Of a stretch of 64,000 nucleotides of DNA, positions 36,593 through 45,804 are shown piece after piece. Source of the DNA: Nocardia vinacea (lineage in GTDB: Bacteria; Actinomycetota; Actinomycetes; Mycobacteriales; Mycobacteriaceae); assembly GCF_035920345.1 (NCBI RefSeq), contig NZ_CP109149.1, forward strand, positions 9,672,001 through 9,736,000, in the 5' to 3' direction. The translations under genes were made by a program, and so were the position numbers. Under the pieces are notes generated by a model. That model was not told the DNA's origin and did no database searches. It was given only the letters and a program-made list of their open reading frames with translations. Positions within the stretch are counted from its first letter, which is position 1, and every line of letters begins with the position of its first letter.

Positions 36593-37259
36593 CACTGTCG
36601 CCGGGGCCGACCCGCGGCTTCGGCGCCCGCATCTTGCGGATCTGCGAGGCGCGGACGAAGGCGTACCACCCCAGCTTGTAGCCGGTATCAGTGCTCTCCG
36701 GGAAGCGCTCACGCACTCGTCCGTTGATGATCCGGCCGAGCAGGAAGCCCTCGGCGATCATGAAGAACATCATCACCAGCATGGCGAGGGTCACAATCGT
36801 CTGCAGCGCGGGCGCAACGAACATCGACAGGATCAGGACCAGCGCCATCGGCATGAACAACCCGACCAGGTTGCGTCGCGCATCGACGATGTCGCGCACG
36901 AACGCCCGCACCGGACCCTGATCACGGGGCAGCAGGTATTTGTCCTCACCGGCCAGCATCCTGGCGCGCCGGTCCTGGGCCGCCAGCCGACGCTCGGCCG
37001 AGGCCGTTTTGCGGTCCTGGCGGCTACCGCGGGTGGCCTTGCGCCGGGCGCGCGCCTCCTTCGCGGTGAGCGGGGCCGGAGCCACCGGGCCGCGCCGCTT
37101 GCCTTGGGCGTCACGACGTTTCGGAGTCGGTCGGCCCTTGCCCTCGGTGGCGGTGGCCGCTTTCGTGATGGAGACTGCGGTCGAGCCGCCGTCCGAGCCC
37201 GCCGTCTGGTCGGCGCTCTCGTCGGTGGTGCTGGACTCGCCGCGACGGAACAATTTCAC
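36588..37259 (-). CDS. DUF3043 membrane protein (Rv2206-like)
   Basis: A 223-residue protein: a ~95-residue basic, Thr/Ala-rich N-terminus (KGRPTPKRRDAQGKRRGPVAP motif), conserved blocks EARARRKATRGSR and MLAGEDKYLLPRDQGPVRAFVRDIVDAR, then two hydrophobic helices (~130-150, ~155-172) and the closing FPESTDTGYKLGWYAFVRASQ. Conserved in mycolata beside erpA; function unknown. It is divergent from erpA. Confidence 0.88.
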   Translation of the reverse strand: MKLFRRGESSTTDESADQTAGSDGGSTAVSITKAATATEGKGRPTPKRRDAQGKRRGPVAPAPLTAKEARARRKATRGSRQDRKTASAERRLAAQDRRARMLAGEDKYLLPRDQGPVRAFVRDIVDARRNLVGLFMPMALVLILSMFVAPALQTIVTLAMLVMMFFMIAEGFLLGRIINGRVRERFPESTDTGYKLGWYAFVRASQIRKMRAPKPRVGPGDSV

Positions 37260-37432
37260 GCGACCAGGCTATTCGATGCGGTACCCCGCAGGAAATGAGG
37301 TCGGTGGGAGGTTGTGTCCACCGCGGCACCCGGTGGTGGCAAGATGGGGGAATAACAGCCCGCTGCGTGGTGTTGACAGCCACGAGCCGTGCGCTGTTCA
37401 CGGGTTGAACACAGCTGTCTTGAGGAGAGTTC

Positions 37433-37783
37433 ATGACTGTGCAAGACGAGACGACCACCCACGGTGTGGCTCTGACCGACGCCGCCGCCAGCAAGGCGAA
37501 GGCGCTGCTCGACCAGGAGGGTCGCGACGACCTCGCCCTGCGTATCGCCGTGCAGCCGGGCGGCTGTGCGGGCCTGCGCTACCAGCTCTTCTTCGACGAC
37601 CGCTCGCTCGACGGCGACCTGACCGTCGACTTCGGCGGCGTCAAGCTGGCCGTCGACCGGATGAGCGCGCCGTACGTACAGGGCGCCTCGATCGACTTCG
37701 TCGACACCATCGAGAAGCAGGGCTTCACGATCGACAACCCGAACGCGACGGGTTCCTGCGCCTGCGGCGACTCCTTCAACTGA
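37433..37783 (+). CDS. erpA: Iron-sulfur cluster insertion protein ErpA (HesB/IscA family)
   Basis: A 116-residue A-type carrier that transfers Fe-S clusters to apoproteins. The three cluster Cys are in GGCAGLRYQ and at the end in GSCACGDSF. ATG with GAGGAGAG upstream. Clients probably include lipoyl synthase and other Fe-S enzymes encoded near; a short hairpin follows the stop. Confidence 0.93.
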   Translation: MTVQDETTTHGVALTDAAASKAKALLDQEGRDDLALRIAVQPGGCAGLRYQLFFDDRSLDGDLTVDFGGVKLAVDRMSAPYVQGASIDFVDTIEKQGFTIDNPNATGSCACGDSFN

Positions 37784-37792
37784 CACCTCGAC

Positions 37793-37814
37793 CCCCGGCC
37801 GGTTGTCGCCGGGG
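37793..37814 (+). terminator. Hairpin after erpA
   Basis: CCCCGGC / GCCGGGG stem with an 8-base loop, 10 bases past the stop. Confidence 0.55.
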
Positions 37815-37852
37815 CGGAGAAGTCGTTGGTGCTCGGCGGACGCGGTAGTTGA

Positions 37853-38890
<1,038 letters not shown>

Positions 38891-38904
38891 CCGACGCGAT
38901 CCCG

Positions 38905-38933
38905 ACGGCCGCACCGTATCCCGGTGCGGCCGT
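38905..38933 (+). terminator. Terminator of the adoK-like gene
   Basis: 12-bp perfect stem, ACGGCCGCACCG / CGGTGCGGCCGT, loop TATCC, 15 bases after the stop. Confidence 0.8.
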
Positions 38934-38971
38934 TCGCATCTGCTCACCGCGCCCCGCTCGGCAACCCCCGC

Positions 38972-39231
38972 GCTGCGCACGCTTTAGCGCGCCGCCCACG
39001 AATTCGCTGGGCGCATCCATGCGCGGCGTGCGCAAAGATGCGCCGCACAGCGCATTGCGTCGAGACGACGGCTTGGCACTCTGGTTCCGTGCTGCGCACG
39101 TCTTGTTGCGCCGCGCACGAAATTGCACGCGAATCCATGCGCGGCGTGCGAAAAAATGCGCGGCACAGTCGCATTGCGCGGAGACGACGGTGCCGCCGTG
39201 CTGCGCAACATGATGTGCGCGGCGCGAGTGG
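38972..39231 (+). repeat. Tandem imperfect repeat, period ~110-119 bases
   Basis: Unit 1 begins GCTGCGCACG at 38972, unit 2 at 39091, and a truncated third begins GCTGCGCAAC at 39199. Shared blocks are ATCCATGCGCGGCGTGCG and GCATTGCG then GAGACGACGG. The array fills the gap between the adoK terminator and the asnB stop, so it lies in the 3' untranslated region of both convergent genes. Confidence 0.8.
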
Positions 39232-41217
39232 CTACAGCGAGACGGGGTAGACCGGCTCCTGGATGTCGGGGGTGATGCGCTTCTCCACGAAGATCCCGTG
39301 CCAGACCATGAAGACCAGCAACGTCCACAATCGGCGGCTGTGGTCGCCGCGGCCCGCGCGGTGGTCTTCGAGCATGCCCTTGATCGCGCCCTTGTCCAGC
39401 AGGTGATCGGTCTGCGATTCGGCGATCTGCAGGTGCGCCCAGTCGTAGAGTTCGGTGCCGCGCAACCAATGCCGCAGCGGCACAGGGAAACCCAGCTTCG
39501 CTCGGTGCAGCACATGCGGCGGGACGATGCCCTCGAGTGCCTGGCGCAGCGCGTACTTCGTGGTCTCCTTGGTGATCTTCTGCTCGTAGGGCAGTTGCTC
39601 GGCGACCTTCAGCACCTCGGAGTCCAGGAACGGCACGCGCAGCTCGAGCGAATTCGCCATGGTCATCTTGTCGGCCTTGACCAGGATGTCGCCGCGCAGC
39701 CAGGTGTAGAGATCCAGATGCTGCATGCGCGCCACCGGATCCCAGCCGCGCGACTGCGCGTAGATCGGCGCGGTGACGTCCTGGTGGGTCCATTCCGGCC
39801 GGAATTCGCGCAGCACCGCACGCAACTGCGCATCGCTGAAGCTGCGCGCATTGCCGTAGTAGCGCTCCTCGAGGGGGAGCGAACCGCGGTGCAGCAGGCT
39901 CTTACCGCGGGTGCCGTCCGGAATCCGCTCCGACAGCTTGCCCGCCAGCTTGCGCACGCCACGCGGCAAGTACTCGAAGGGCTTGAGCGACAACGGTTCC
40001 CGGTAGATCGTGTATCCGCCGAACAGCTCGTCCGCGCCCTCACCGGAGAGCACCACCTTGACGTGCTTGCGCGCCTCCTTGGCGACGAAGTACAGCGGGA
40101 CGAGCGCCGGGTCGGCCACGGGATCGTCGAGGTACCAGACGATTTCGGGGATCGCGGCCGCGAATTCGGCGGGGGAGACAACCTTCACGATGTGCCGCGC
40201 GCCGATCGCCTCCGCGCTCTCGGCGGCCACATCGACCTCGGAGTAGCCCTCGCGTTCGAAGCCGGTGGTGAAGGTGATCAGCTTCGGGTTGTGCCGCATG
40301 GCCAGCGCCGCGACCGCGGTGGAGTCGATGCCGCCGGACAGGAACGATCCGACCGTCACATCCGCGCGCATATGCTTGGCGACCGAGTCCTCCAGGGCCT
40401 CGGCGATATCGCGATAGCGGGCGGCCGCCGAACCGGGTGCGAAGGCCCGCACCTTGAACTGCGGGTTGAAGTAGCGGGTGATCTGCGGTGCCTCGCCCGC
40501 CCGCACGGTCGCGTAGTGCCCGGATTCCAAGCGACGGATGTCCTTGTGCAGGGTCTCCGGCTCCGGCACATACTGCAGCACCGTGTAGTGCTCCAAAGCC
40601 CGCGGATCCAGCGCATCGGACAGCCCGAGTGCGGGCAGCAGCCCCAGCAGACTCTTCTTCTCACTGCCGAACGCGGTCCCGCCGGGGCCCGTCGCCAGGA
40701 ACAGCGGCTTGATCCCGAACGGATCGCGCGCCAGGAACAGCTCCTGGGTTTCGGTATCCCAGATCGCGAACGCGAACATGCCGCGCAGCTTGCGCACCGC
40801 CTCCGGACCCCAGTAGTGGAAGGCCGCGACGATCGCCTCGCTGTCGCCCTCGGTCTCGAAGATCCTGCCGTCCGGATACTCCTCGGCATGCGCCTTCGCG
40901 AGTTCCTCGCGGATCTCGATGTAGTTGTAGATCTCACCGTTGAAGGTCAGTGCGTAGCGCTCCCGGTTTTCGGCCGGACCCCAGCGCAGCGGCTGGTGCG
41001 AATGCTCGATATCGATGATCGACAGCCGGTTGAAGCCGTAGATCACATGATCGTCGTGCCAGGTGCCGCGCTCGTCCGGGCCGCGATGACGTACGCAGTG
41101 CAGGGCGTCGTACACCCGCTCCACGGTGTTTACCCACCCCGCCAGCTGCGCTGGCTGCCGTCCCCGACTGTCGTCGGTTGCCGCATCAGATGTCAGAAAT
41201 CCGAGCAGTCCACACAC
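39232..41217 (-). CDS. asnB: Asparagine synthase (glutamine-hydrolysing)
   Basis: A 661-residue enzyme that makes asparagine from aspartate using glutamine amide and ATP. The GTG at 41217 leaves Cys2 (MCGLLGF) as the N-terminal nucleophile of the Ntn glutaminase domain, which settles the start although the frame is open upstream to 41658. NGEIYNYIEIREEL is the glutaminase region; SGGIDSTAVAAL is the ATP PPi-loop and SGEGADELFGGY a synthetase motif. The C-terminal ~650-residue size agrees with the mycobacterial type. Downstream is a tandem repeat; upstream, a 600-base region shared with ctaC. Confidence 0.95.
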   Translation of the reverse strand: MCGLLGFLTSDAATDDSRGRQPAQLAGWVNTVERVYDALHCVRHRGPDERGTWHDDHVIYGFNRLSIIDIEHSHQPLRWGPAENRERYALTFNGEIYNYIEIREELAKAHAEEYPDGRIFETEGDSEAIVAAFHYWGPEAVRKLRGMFAFAIWDTETQELFLARDPFGIKPLFLATGPGGTAFGSEKKSLLGLLPALGLSDALDPRALEHYTVLQYVPEPETLHKDIRRLESGHYATVRAGEAPQITRYFNPQFKVRAFAPGSAAARYRDIAEALEDSVAKHMRADVTVGSFLSGGIDSTAVAALAMRHNPKLITFTTGFEREGYSEVDVAAESAEAIGARHIVKVVSPAEFAAAIPEIVWYLDDPVADPALVPLYFVAKEARKHVKVVLSGEGADELFGGYTIYREPLSLKPFEYLPRGVRKLAGKLSERIPDGTRGKSLLHRGSLPLEERYYGNARSFSDAQLRAVLREFRPEWTHQDVTAPIYAQSRGWDPVARMQHLDLYTWLRGDILVKADKMTMANSLELRVPFLDSEVLKVAEQLPYEQKITKETTKYALRQALEGIVPPHVLHRAKLGFPVPLRHWLRGTELYDWAHLQIAESQTDHLLDKGAIKGMLEDHRAGRGDHSRRLWTLLVFMVWHGIFVEKRITPDIQEPVYPVSL

Positions 41218-41831
41218 GGCGTCGGCAACCTCGTTTCCTACTTGGTACGGGCGCTGGCCCGATTCATTGGGTGGCTGCGCCCGATAGGTGGGCGCACAGG
41301 ACGAAATCTCGTGTCCGAGTATGCCGCACCGGCTGGATTTGTGTCTCGCGCAGACCGTGTTCCGGGAAGGCCGGGCCCGCTGAGTGCCGCGATCTACCGA
41401 TCTCCCGGTCTGCGTCCGACGCCGCGACGAAATCTTCGTGTCCGAGTACGTCGCACCCCACTGGATCAGCCGGTCTTTCCGGCGCGGATGGTGCGGCGTC
41501 GAGCGCGCGAAGTGCAGCTGCCCGGCATTCGAAATATTGTGTCCGAGGCCCTCGCATGCGCCGGATCCGGTCGCGGCGCAGGCCCTGTCCTGGGACGATG
41601 TTCGGGTGACCGTACCCACCTCGGCGTCGGCGGAGTGTCGAATGCGACCCGACGTCAAACGGGGCGCCGGTTTGGTCTACGCTGCGTAGTACTCAGGACA
41701 TTCTTAGGTGGATCGCGCCCGAACGGGCAGGTCGGCCGGAATGCCCTGAAACGTGCTTAGGACGTACCGCCGGGCGATCGCAACCCGAGCGGTGCACTGT
41801 CGGAATGTGTGGCGACCAGGAAGGCGTGAGC
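41218..41831. promoter_or_regulatory. Divergent asnB-ctaC intergenic region with three direct repeats
   Basis: 614 bases without a supported gene. The motif CGAAAT then GTGTCCGAG recurs at 41302-41321, 41428-41448 and 41530-41548, the first two also sharing 'GTA(T/C)G(C/T)CGCACC' and CTGGAT downstream. Spacing is about 126 and 102 bases. This region must hold the promoters of both asnB and ctaC; I could not assign -10/-35 boxes. Confidence 0.6.
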
Positions 41832-42923
41832 GTGGCGCACAAGGCGAGCGAAGAGATCGGGGCACGACCCGTAAAGGGTCGGCAGGGCCGGATCCTTCGG
41901 CGGGCCGGGCTGGCGGTGTCCTTGGGGATCACCGCGGTGCTCGTCTCGGGCTGCTCGATCGACAATGTTTGGCTGCGATTCGGCTGGCCCTCGGGCATCA
42001 CGCCGCAGGCCACCCGGATGCGGGAACTGTGGACGTGGTCGGTCATCGCGGCGTTGTTGATGGGTGTGCTGGTGTGGGGTCTGACCTTCTGGACCGTCGC
42101 CTTCCACCGCAAGAAGAAGGACTCCCCGGAGTTCCCGCGCCAGACCGGTTACAACGTGCCGCTGGAGCTGACCTACACGGCGGTGCCGTTCGTCATCATC
42201 GCGGTGCTGTTCTACTTCACCGTGGTCGTGCAGAACTACGTGCACGAGAAGGTCGCCGACCCGGATGTGACCGTCGACGTGACCGCCTTCCAGTGGAACT
42301 GGAAGTTCGGTTACCGCGATGTCGACTTCAAGGATGGCTACCGCTTCGACGGCATCGATAAGGCCCGCGAGGACGCCAACCAGGAACAGCTCGAGGAGTA
42401 CAAGGAGCTGACCAAGGACGGTCACCCGCAGCCGGGCCCGGTGCACGGCAAGCCGGAGAACGACATCCTGTCCTACCTGCACTACGACAAGGTCGAGACC
42501 GTCGGCTCCAGCAGCGAGATCCCGGTGCTCGTGTTGCCGACCAACAAGGTCATCGAATTCCAGATAGCCGCGGCCGATGTCGTGCACGCCTTCTGGGTGC
42601 CGGAGTTCCTGTTCAAGCGCGACGTGATGCCGAACCCGAAGGAAAACCACTCGGATAACGTCTTCCAGATCACCAAGATCGAGAAGGAAGGCGCATTCGT
42701 CGGCCGCTGCGCCGAGATGTGCGGCACCTTCCACTCGATGATGAACTTCGAGGTCCGCGCGGTATCGCCGGAGAAGTTCACCAAGTACATCGATGCGCGT
42801 AAGGCGGGTAAGACCAACGCCGAGGCGCTCGAGTCCATCGGTGAATCCCCGATCGCGACCTCCACCCAGCCGTTCAACACCAAGCGCGACACCAAGAGCG
42901 CGTCCGCGGTAGAGAGCAAGTGA
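41832..42923 (+). CDS. ctaC: Cytochrome c oxidase subunit II
   Basis: Subunit II of the aa3 oxidase (~363 residues). After a basic leader and lipobox LVSGC come two transmembrane helices (~residues 45-70, 90-112) and the periplasmic cupredoxin domain. The CuA ligands are in the [10 protein letters not shown] region and [12 protein letters not shown] (Cys, Cys, His, Met). The GTG at 41832 has AGGAAGG 7 bases upstream; GTG 41826 and ATG 41805 in the same frame are alternatives. It is followed 13 bases later by ctaF. Confidence 0.93.
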   Translation: MAHKASEEIGARPVKGRQGRILRRAGLAVSLGITAVLVSGCSIDNVWLRFGWPSGITPQATRMRELWTWSVIAALLMGVLVWGLTFWTVAFHRKKKDSPEFPRQTGYNVPLELTYTAVPFVIIAVLFYFTVVVQNYVHEKVADPDVTVDVTAFQWNWKFGYRDVDFKDGYRFDGIDKAREDANQEQLEEYKELTKDGHPQPGPVHGKPENDILSYLHYDKVETVGSSSEIPVLVLPTNKVIEFQIAAADVVHAFWVPEFLFKRDVMPNPKENHSDNVFQITKIEKEGAFVGRCAEMCGTFHSMMNFEVRAVSPEKFTKYIDARKAGKTNAEALESIGESPIATSTQPFNTKRDTKSASAVESK

Positions 42924-42936
42924 GGACTGATCTGAA

Positions 42937-43353
42937 ATGAAGATCGAAGCGCGGATTTTCGAACTGCTCACGGTGTTCTTCATCATCGTGGCAGTCGTGT
43001 ACGGCTACTTCACCGGCCAGTCGCGGACCGGTGTCGAGTGGGCGGGCACCACCGCGACGGTGCTGACCGCCGGTCTGTCGCTGATCATCGGCACCTACTT
43101 CCGTTTCGTCGCACGTCGCCTCGACCTGCGCCCGGAGGACTACGAGGATGCCGAGATCGTGGACGGCGCGGGCGATCTGGGCTTCTTCTCGCCCGGCAGC
43201 TTCTGGCCCATCACCCTGGCCGGCGCGGGCTCCATCACCGCCCTGGGCCTGGCGTTCTTCCAGTTCTGGTTGATCGGCATCGGTGTGGTGTGCATCCTCG
43301 GTGCGGCCGCCGGTCTGGTCTTCGAGTACTACCTCGGCCCCGAAAAGCACTGA
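42937..43353 (+). CDS. ctaF: Cytochrome c oxidase subunit IV
   Basis: A 138-residue small subunit of the actinobacterial aa3 oxidase with four hydrophobic segments. Characteristic blocks are [35 protein letters not shown] and [24 protein letters not shown] 13 bases past ctaC, so the two form an operon; a strong terminator follows. ctaD and ctaE are not in the window. Confidence 0.93.
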   Translation: MKIEARIFELLTVFFIIVAVVYGYFTGQSRTGVEWAGTTATVLTAGLSLIIGTYFRFVARRLDLRPEDYEDAEIVDGAGDLGFFSPGSFWPITLAGAGSITALGLAFFQFWLIGIGVVCILGAAAGLVFEYYLGPEKH

Positions 43354-43369
43354 GCTGATAGCTCTTTTC

Positions 43370-43402
43370 GAAGCGCCCCACCGGACTCCGGTGGGGCGCT
43401 TC
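43370..43402 (+). terminator. Terminator of ctaC-ctaF
   Basis: A 15-bp perfect stem, GAAGCGCCCCACCGG and its complement, loop ACT, 17 bases after the ctaF stop. Confidence 0.85.
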
Positions 43403-43424
43403 GTCGTTGCTGGGCTGGGATATC

Positions 43425-43487
43425 GCCGACGGTAGTCGAATGGTTGTTGCCCAAGGGCCTTGAAGCCACTATTCGACTACCGTCGGC
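43425..43487. repeat. 17-bp perfect inverted repeat between convergent genes
   Basis: GCCGACGGTAGTCGAAT (43425-43441) and its exact complement ATTCGACTACCGTCGGC (43471-43487) enclose a 29-base loop. It follows the ctaF terminator and precedes the SDR stop by 16 bases, so it may end the SDR transcript. No other copy was found in the window. Confidence 0.8.
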
Positions 43488-43502
43488 GCTGCTGCCGCCG
43501 GT

Positions 43503-44408
43503 CTAGAGCGAGGCGAGGCGGGACAGGATGCGGTTGGTGGAGCGGGGTGCGACACCGGCCAGTCCGCGCAGGGTGCGCGCGAAGCGGGGTTGGAGGCGGG
43601 CCGGGCGGGTGCGGATGGCCGTTTCGATCAGCCGGGCGGCGTCGGTCGGTTCCAGTGCGGGCTCGGTGACGTAGTGCGCGATTGTTCCGGTATCCGGTTG
43701 GACGGCCGGATATTGGACGGCGGTCACCTGGATGCCGCGTGGCGAGAGTTCGGCGTCCGCGCATTGACCGAAGGTGGTCCAGGCCGCCTGGGAGCTGGCG
43801 TAGGAGGCGAAATTCGGTGTGGCGCCGGTCTTCAGACTCCACGGGCCCACATTGATCACGTGGCCGGAGCCGGATTCCAGCATGGCGGGCAGCAGACCGA
43901 GCGTCAGACGCAGCGGACCGAAGTAGTTGGTCGCCATCATGCGCTGGTAGTCACGGAAGCGGTCCAGGGATTGTGAGACGGGTCGGCGCAGCGGACGGCC
44001 GGCATTGTTGATCAGCACGTCGACGCGGCCGAAATCGCTGAGCACCCAGTCGACGAGTTGATCGACATCACCGAGTGCGGAGATATCACAGCGGAACCAA
44101 TTCGCCGCACCGCCCGCATCGACGATCTGATTGCAGCTGGCGACGAGTTGATCCCCGCGCCGGGCGACCAGCAGCAACTGCGCGCCCTGTGCGGCAAGCA
44201 GCGTGGCTGTGGCGTGACCGATTTCGGAACACGCGTCCGTCACGAGAACCCGCAGCCCCTCGACGGATTCGGGCCGCTGACGCTTACGGTCCGGCAAACG
44301 GGGCGGGGCAGTGCGGAATTCGAGCATCAGAGCAACCTTCACCGTAGATGGGCTGAACCAACGCATCGACACCCCGCCGACAGTGCCGAAGTCGACCGCC
44401 GTCACCAA
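43503..44408 (-). CDS. Short-chain dehydrogenase/reductase with altered active site
   Basis: A ~290-residue SDR (the start is uncertain: 44408, 44366 or 44327). The cofactor loop TDACSEIGHATA replaces the usual TGxxxGxG, and LLINNAGRP-like VLINNAGRPL is normal (the NNAG motif). The active-site motif YxxxK reads YASSQ (in NFASYASSQAAWT), so the catalytic Lys is Gln (codon CAG). These changes suggest loss of oxidoreductase activity or a specialised role. The C-terminal LQPRFARTLRGLAGVAPRSTNRILSRL resembles mycobacterial membrane-associated SDRs. Confidence 0.85.
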   Translation of the reverse strand: MVTAVDFGTVGGVSMRWFSPSTVKVALMLEFRTAPPRLPDRKRQRPESVEGLRVLVTDACSEIGHATATLLAAQGAQLLLVARRGDQLVASCNQIVDAGGAANWFRCDISALGDVDQLVDWVLSDFGRVDVLINNAGRPLRRPVSQSLDRFRDYQRMMATNYFGPLRLTLGLLPAMLESGSGHVINVGPWSLKTGATPNFASYASSQAAWTTFGQCADAELSPRGIQVTAVQYPAVQPDTGTIAHYVTEPALEPTDAARLIETAIRTRPARLQPRFARTLRGLAGVAPRSTNRILSRLASL

Positions 44409-44474
44409 CAGATAGCCGAACCGCCGGATGGGCGGTGAAGCTATTTGCTGGCGACTATATGCGGCGCGACCAGT

Positions 44475-45752
44475 CTAATCCGTGGAGTCGTACCGCAGGG
44501 CGTGTTCGGATGCGCAGATCTCATCGATTCCGGTAACGATGTCGCGCAACAGTTCTGAGGGCAGCGCCGAGGGCCGCAAACGGCAGGTGAAGGTGATCAG
44601 TCCGTGGTCCTCGACCGCGAGTCCGCGTGCTTGCGCGTCCTCACGCAGGTACTTCGAGCGCACGCCGTAGGTCATCGCGGAGATGACGGTGAAGCATCCG
44701 GTCCGCTCCCGGTGTCCAGCAAACAAATCGTGCAGTCTGTAGAAAACCGAGGCATAGGTCGACAGCGGCGCGAAAATCGCGACCCGGTAGGCGGGTCCGC
44801 GTTCGGAGGAGCTGATGACCGTGTCGGCCAGATACTCCGCATCGCGCAGTGTCAGCACTTTCGGGGCGAACATGAGCGCGCCCGCCGCGGCATTGCGCAC
44901 CGGTGCACCCGCGCGGCCGCCCGCGGCAGAGGCGATGACGCCCAACGACTTCCTGGTCTTGGTGCCGACCTCACGGCGCGCCCGCAGCGAGCGGGTGGGC
45001 GTGGTGGGGTACAGGCTCGACCACTGACCGAACCGCACGGTCCCCAACTGCACATGGCCGGTGCCGACCGGGCGCGAAACCTTCAGCGGCGCGGTATCGA
45101 CCCAACGACCGACCTGCAGTGCGACATTGCCCGGCCGGGCGATTTCGGCGTATGCGTGTTCGACGAAGGAGTCGAAGTCCAGGAAGCGGTCGGCGTCGGT
45201 GGTGAGCCAGGTGTGGTCCTTGTCGATATCGACCGCATCGAGGGTGAGCGCGGTGATGATGCCCGCGCGTCCGCCCGCGCCGAGGATCCGGTGGAAGCGC
45301 TCGGTGTGGTGGTTGCGACCGCAGGTGCCGATGCGTCCGTCCGGATCGACGTACTCCAGGTCCACGATCTGATCGATGAACATGCCGTACTTGTGCGATG
45401 CCGTGCTGACACCGCCGACCGAGGCGAAACCGCCCGCGGTGATATCGCGGTGGTCGCCGACGATCGGCAGACCGAGGCCGTGTGCGCCCAGGCGCCGATC
45501 GATATCGGAGAGTTTTGCGCCCGCCTGCACGCGCACAGTGCGCCTGCCGAGGTTGATATCGAGCACCGAATTCATCTTTCGCAGCGAGACCACCGCGCGC
45601 GGATCGGGTAACGACAGACCGTCGTCGATCGGTTCGCCGCCACGCACCGTGAGGTTTTCCGCGCGACCGCGTGAATTCCGCACCGTACGAACGACATCCG
45701 CGGTGTCACGAGGTAGATATTCTTCGGCGGCGACAGTGTGCGGCGTGCTCAT
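44475..45752 (-). CDS. FAD-binding oxidoreductase (VAO/PCMH-type)
   Basis: A 425-residue FAD_binding_4 protein. The PCMH FAD fold covers ~residues 20-170, with VRTVRNSRGRAENLTVRGG, and the pyrophosphate/flavin loop VGGVSTASHKYGMFIDQIVDLEYVDPDGR. The substrate half is residues ~200-400 and is weakly conserved. Relatives include alditol oxidase, D-lactate dehydrogenase and decaprenylphosphoryl-ribose oxidase, but DprE1 motifs are not clear, so the substrate is unknown. Start ATG at 45752. Confidence 0.82.
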   Translation of the reverse strand: MSTPHTVAAEEYLPRDTADVVRTVRNSRGRAENLTVRGGEPIDDGLSLPDPRAVVSLRKMNSVLDINLGRRTVRVQAGAKLSDIDRRLGAHGLGLPIVGDHRDITAGGFASVGGVSTASHKYGMFIDQIVDLEYVDPDGRIGTCGRNHHTERFHRILGAGGRAGIITALTLDAVDIDKDHTWLTTDADRFLDFDSFVEHAYAEIARPGNVALQVGRWVDTAPLKVSRPVGTGHVQLGTVRFGQWSSLYPTTPTRSLRARREVGTKTRKSLGVIASAAGGRAGAPVRNAAAGALMFAPKVLTLRDAEYLADTVISSSERGPAYRVAIFAPLSTYASVFYRLHDLFAGHRERTGCFTVISAMTYGVRSKYLREDAQARGLAVEDHGLITFTCRLRPSALPSELLRDIVTGIDEICASEHALRYDSTD

Positions 45753-45804
45753 GGACCGAAAGCTAACCACAGCGCGGCCTCCGATGCTCGTTCGATCTCT
45801 ACGG

